6,027 bases of DNA, from positions 1 through 6,027 of the forward strand of contig JAPONU010000283.1 of NCBI GenBank assembly GCA_026713745.1, written 5' to 3'. Below the pieces are notes generated by a model, which was not told where the DNA came from, ran no database searches, and worked only from the letters and a program-made list of their open reading frames with translations. Positions 5,561 to 6,027 of this stretch are shown one piece after another (position 1 is the stretch's first letter; each line of letters starts with the position of its first letter). Made by a program: the position numbers and the translations under genes. Source of the stretch: a bacterium (lineage in GTDB: Bacteria; Actinomycetota; Acidimicrobiia; Acidimicrobiales; CATQHL01).

Positions 5561-5573
5561 TATATCAATATTT

Positions 5574-5579
5574 CTCCTC
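5574..5579 (-). promoter_or_regulatory. Shine-Dalgarno of the HNH gene
   Basis: GAGGAG on the minus strand is the only strong Shine-Dalgarno seen in the window, with 13 nt to the ATG at 5560, longer than the usual 5-10. It supports the start at 5560 over those at 5590 and 5824. A TATAAT string (5559-5564) overlaps the start codon but is too close to be a promoter for this start. Confidence 0.6.
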
Positions 5580-5684
5580 AAAGCAAACATTTGCGCGCCC
5601 ACATTGTCGGAAATCTCCCACGAACGCCGCCCGACATCGTCCCCCGCGAGACCCACGACGGCTGTGGAACCTGGCGTCACACAG

Positions 5685-5797
5685 CCGCCGCCAAGGGTCG
5701 GTCCAGCTACCGGCGCCTGCCCCTGGCCCGCCGGAATCTCGTGGAGTCCGAGGCGTTCCCGCCACCGAGGGGCGGTCCAGCTACCGGCGCCTGCCCC
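5685..5797. repeat. 39-bp direct repeat, two copies at 74-bp period
   Basis: Bases 5685-5723 and 5759-5797 match at 36 of 39 positions; both contain GTCCAGCTACCGGCGCCTGC. A shorter degenerate third core, GCTAGCGGCGCCTGCTC, begins at about 5851, with a spacing of 71 to 74 bp. The spacers are unrelated to each other. Confidence 0.85.
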
Positions 5798-5819
5798 GGC
5801 CGCGGCGGGTGCCGGTAGC
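5780..5819. repeat. Long inverted repeat (hairpin) covering the second 39-bp repeat
   Basis: The arms GCTACCGGC (5780-5788) and GCCGGTAGC (5811-5819) pair perfectly. Inside them G5789 can wobble with T5810 and CCTGCC (5790-5795) pairs with GGCGGG (5804-5809) with one wobble. This gives a 16-bp stem with an 8-nt loop, CCGGCCGC. There is no T-run on either side, so a classical terminator is not shown. Only the second repeat copy has the opposite arm. Confidence 0.85.
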
Positions 5820-5958
5820 GACACGGTGGCCGGAACCGGGTGACAGGTGGGCTAGCGGCGCCTGCTCTGCGTTGGACCCACGATTCAGGACGGGCGTGTT
5901 GGCCGGCGAAGCGCCACAATCCAGCACGGCTGAAGCTGCGAGCGACGGCCGCCGCGTC

Positions 5959-6027
5959 TCAGGCGATCTCGCCGGACACCGGATCCGCCTCCCCCTCGAG
6001 CGCCGTCTCGTCATCGACCAGCGCGGC
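5959..6027 (-). CDS. Possible C-terminal end of an unknown gene
   Basis: A minus-strand frame open from the right edge ends at TGA (5959-5961) and gives 22 residues, LVDDETALEGEADPVSGEIA preceded by two alanines. The acidic tail and codons ending mostly in G or C suit a gene end, and the gene-poor DNA begins right after it. The plus strand is also open here in one frame, so the evidence is weak. No family is recognisable. Confidence 0.35.
   Translation of the reverse strand, partial: AALVDDETALEGEADPVSGEIA

Larger units (their letters stand above)
5561..5958. other. Gene-poor region upstream of the HNH gene
   Basis: About 400 bp with no convincing gene. From the left it holds an AT-rich patch (about 5528-5592) unlike the surrounding GC-rich DNA; a 12-bp palindrome GCAAACATTTGC at 5583-5594; two copies of a 39-bp repeat; a long hairpin; and a degenerate third repeat core near 5848. 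A promoter for the HNH gene must lie here but I see no clear -35/-10 pair, and no LexA box. The open frames across it have no homology and are repeat-derived. Confidence 0.6.

Noticed and set aside
5559..5564. TATAAT as promoter of the HNH gene
   Set aside because: It overlaps the start codon, so transcription would begin inside the gene with no usable downstream start close by.
4124..5818. Plus-strand open frame of 564 codons opposite the HNH gene
   Set aside because: It mirrors the DUF222/HNH coding frame, which carries recognisable motifs, and its own sequence is low-complexity Gly/Val/Ala/His with no homology.
5780..5819. Integron attC site or intrinsic terminator
   Set aside because: The arms lack the attC core bases GTT/AAC and no integrase is present. 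No T-run follows the stem on either strand, so a terminator cannot be claimed.
5561..5824. Extended start of the HNH gene at 5824
   Set aside because: The added 88 residues would be translated from the 39-bp repeats and the hairpin arm, with no Shine-Dalgarno or family similarity. The start at 5560 has GAGGAG upstream.
5685..5870. CRISPR array
   Set aside because: Only two good copies plus one degenerate core, an overly long 39-bp unit with mismatches, unequal spacing and no cas gene.

Overview
This is a high-GC window, about two-thirds G+C by eye, with the gene content of an actinomycete-type bacterium (Actinomycetota). The main pointers are the complete mycobacterial-style mutasome order imuA'-imuB-dnaE2, two LexA boxes of the actinobacterial TCGAAC-N4-GTTCGA type, a DUF222/HNH (13E12-like) protein, and start codons placed 6 nt after a -10 hexamer (leaderless-type promoters). 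I cannot name the genus. Every gene I can support is on the minus strand, so transcription runs from right to left.

Left half (1-3219): the SOS mutagenesis cassette. Reading downstream, an SOS box and promoter at about 3193-3219 drive imuA' (start chosen at 3193). A 55-codon open frame follows, joined to imuA' and to imuB by ATGA stop/start overlaps. Then come imuB, a 154-nt gap holding a second SOS box and promoter, and the first 122 codons of dnaE2, which runs off the left edge. In the known system ImuB is a catalytically dead Y-family scaffold that links the beta clamp, ImuA' and the error-prone polymerase DnaE2. The lost acidic residues and the clamp-binding motif QLGFWG are both visible here.

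Middle (3220-4052): a stretch of about 260 bp carries REP-like palindromic fragments. It is followed by a type II toxin-antitoxin pair, a ribbon-helix-helix MazE-like antitoxin and a MazF/PemK-family endoribonuclease, whose reading frames overlap by 7 nt. The pair has its own TATACT promoter just upstream.

Right part (4082-6027): a DUF222 plus HNH nuclease-like protein with a short Cys-rich segment and an unusually AT-rich start region. About 400 bp without a convincing gene follow, holding a 39-bp direct repeat at 74-bp period and a long hairpin. The edge holds what may be the last 22 codons of another minus-strand gene.

The points most worth following up are the coupled small ORF inside the SOS operon, the identical -10/6-nt/start geometry of three promoters, and the short repeats that expand coding sequence in all three genes of the imuA'-imuB transcript.
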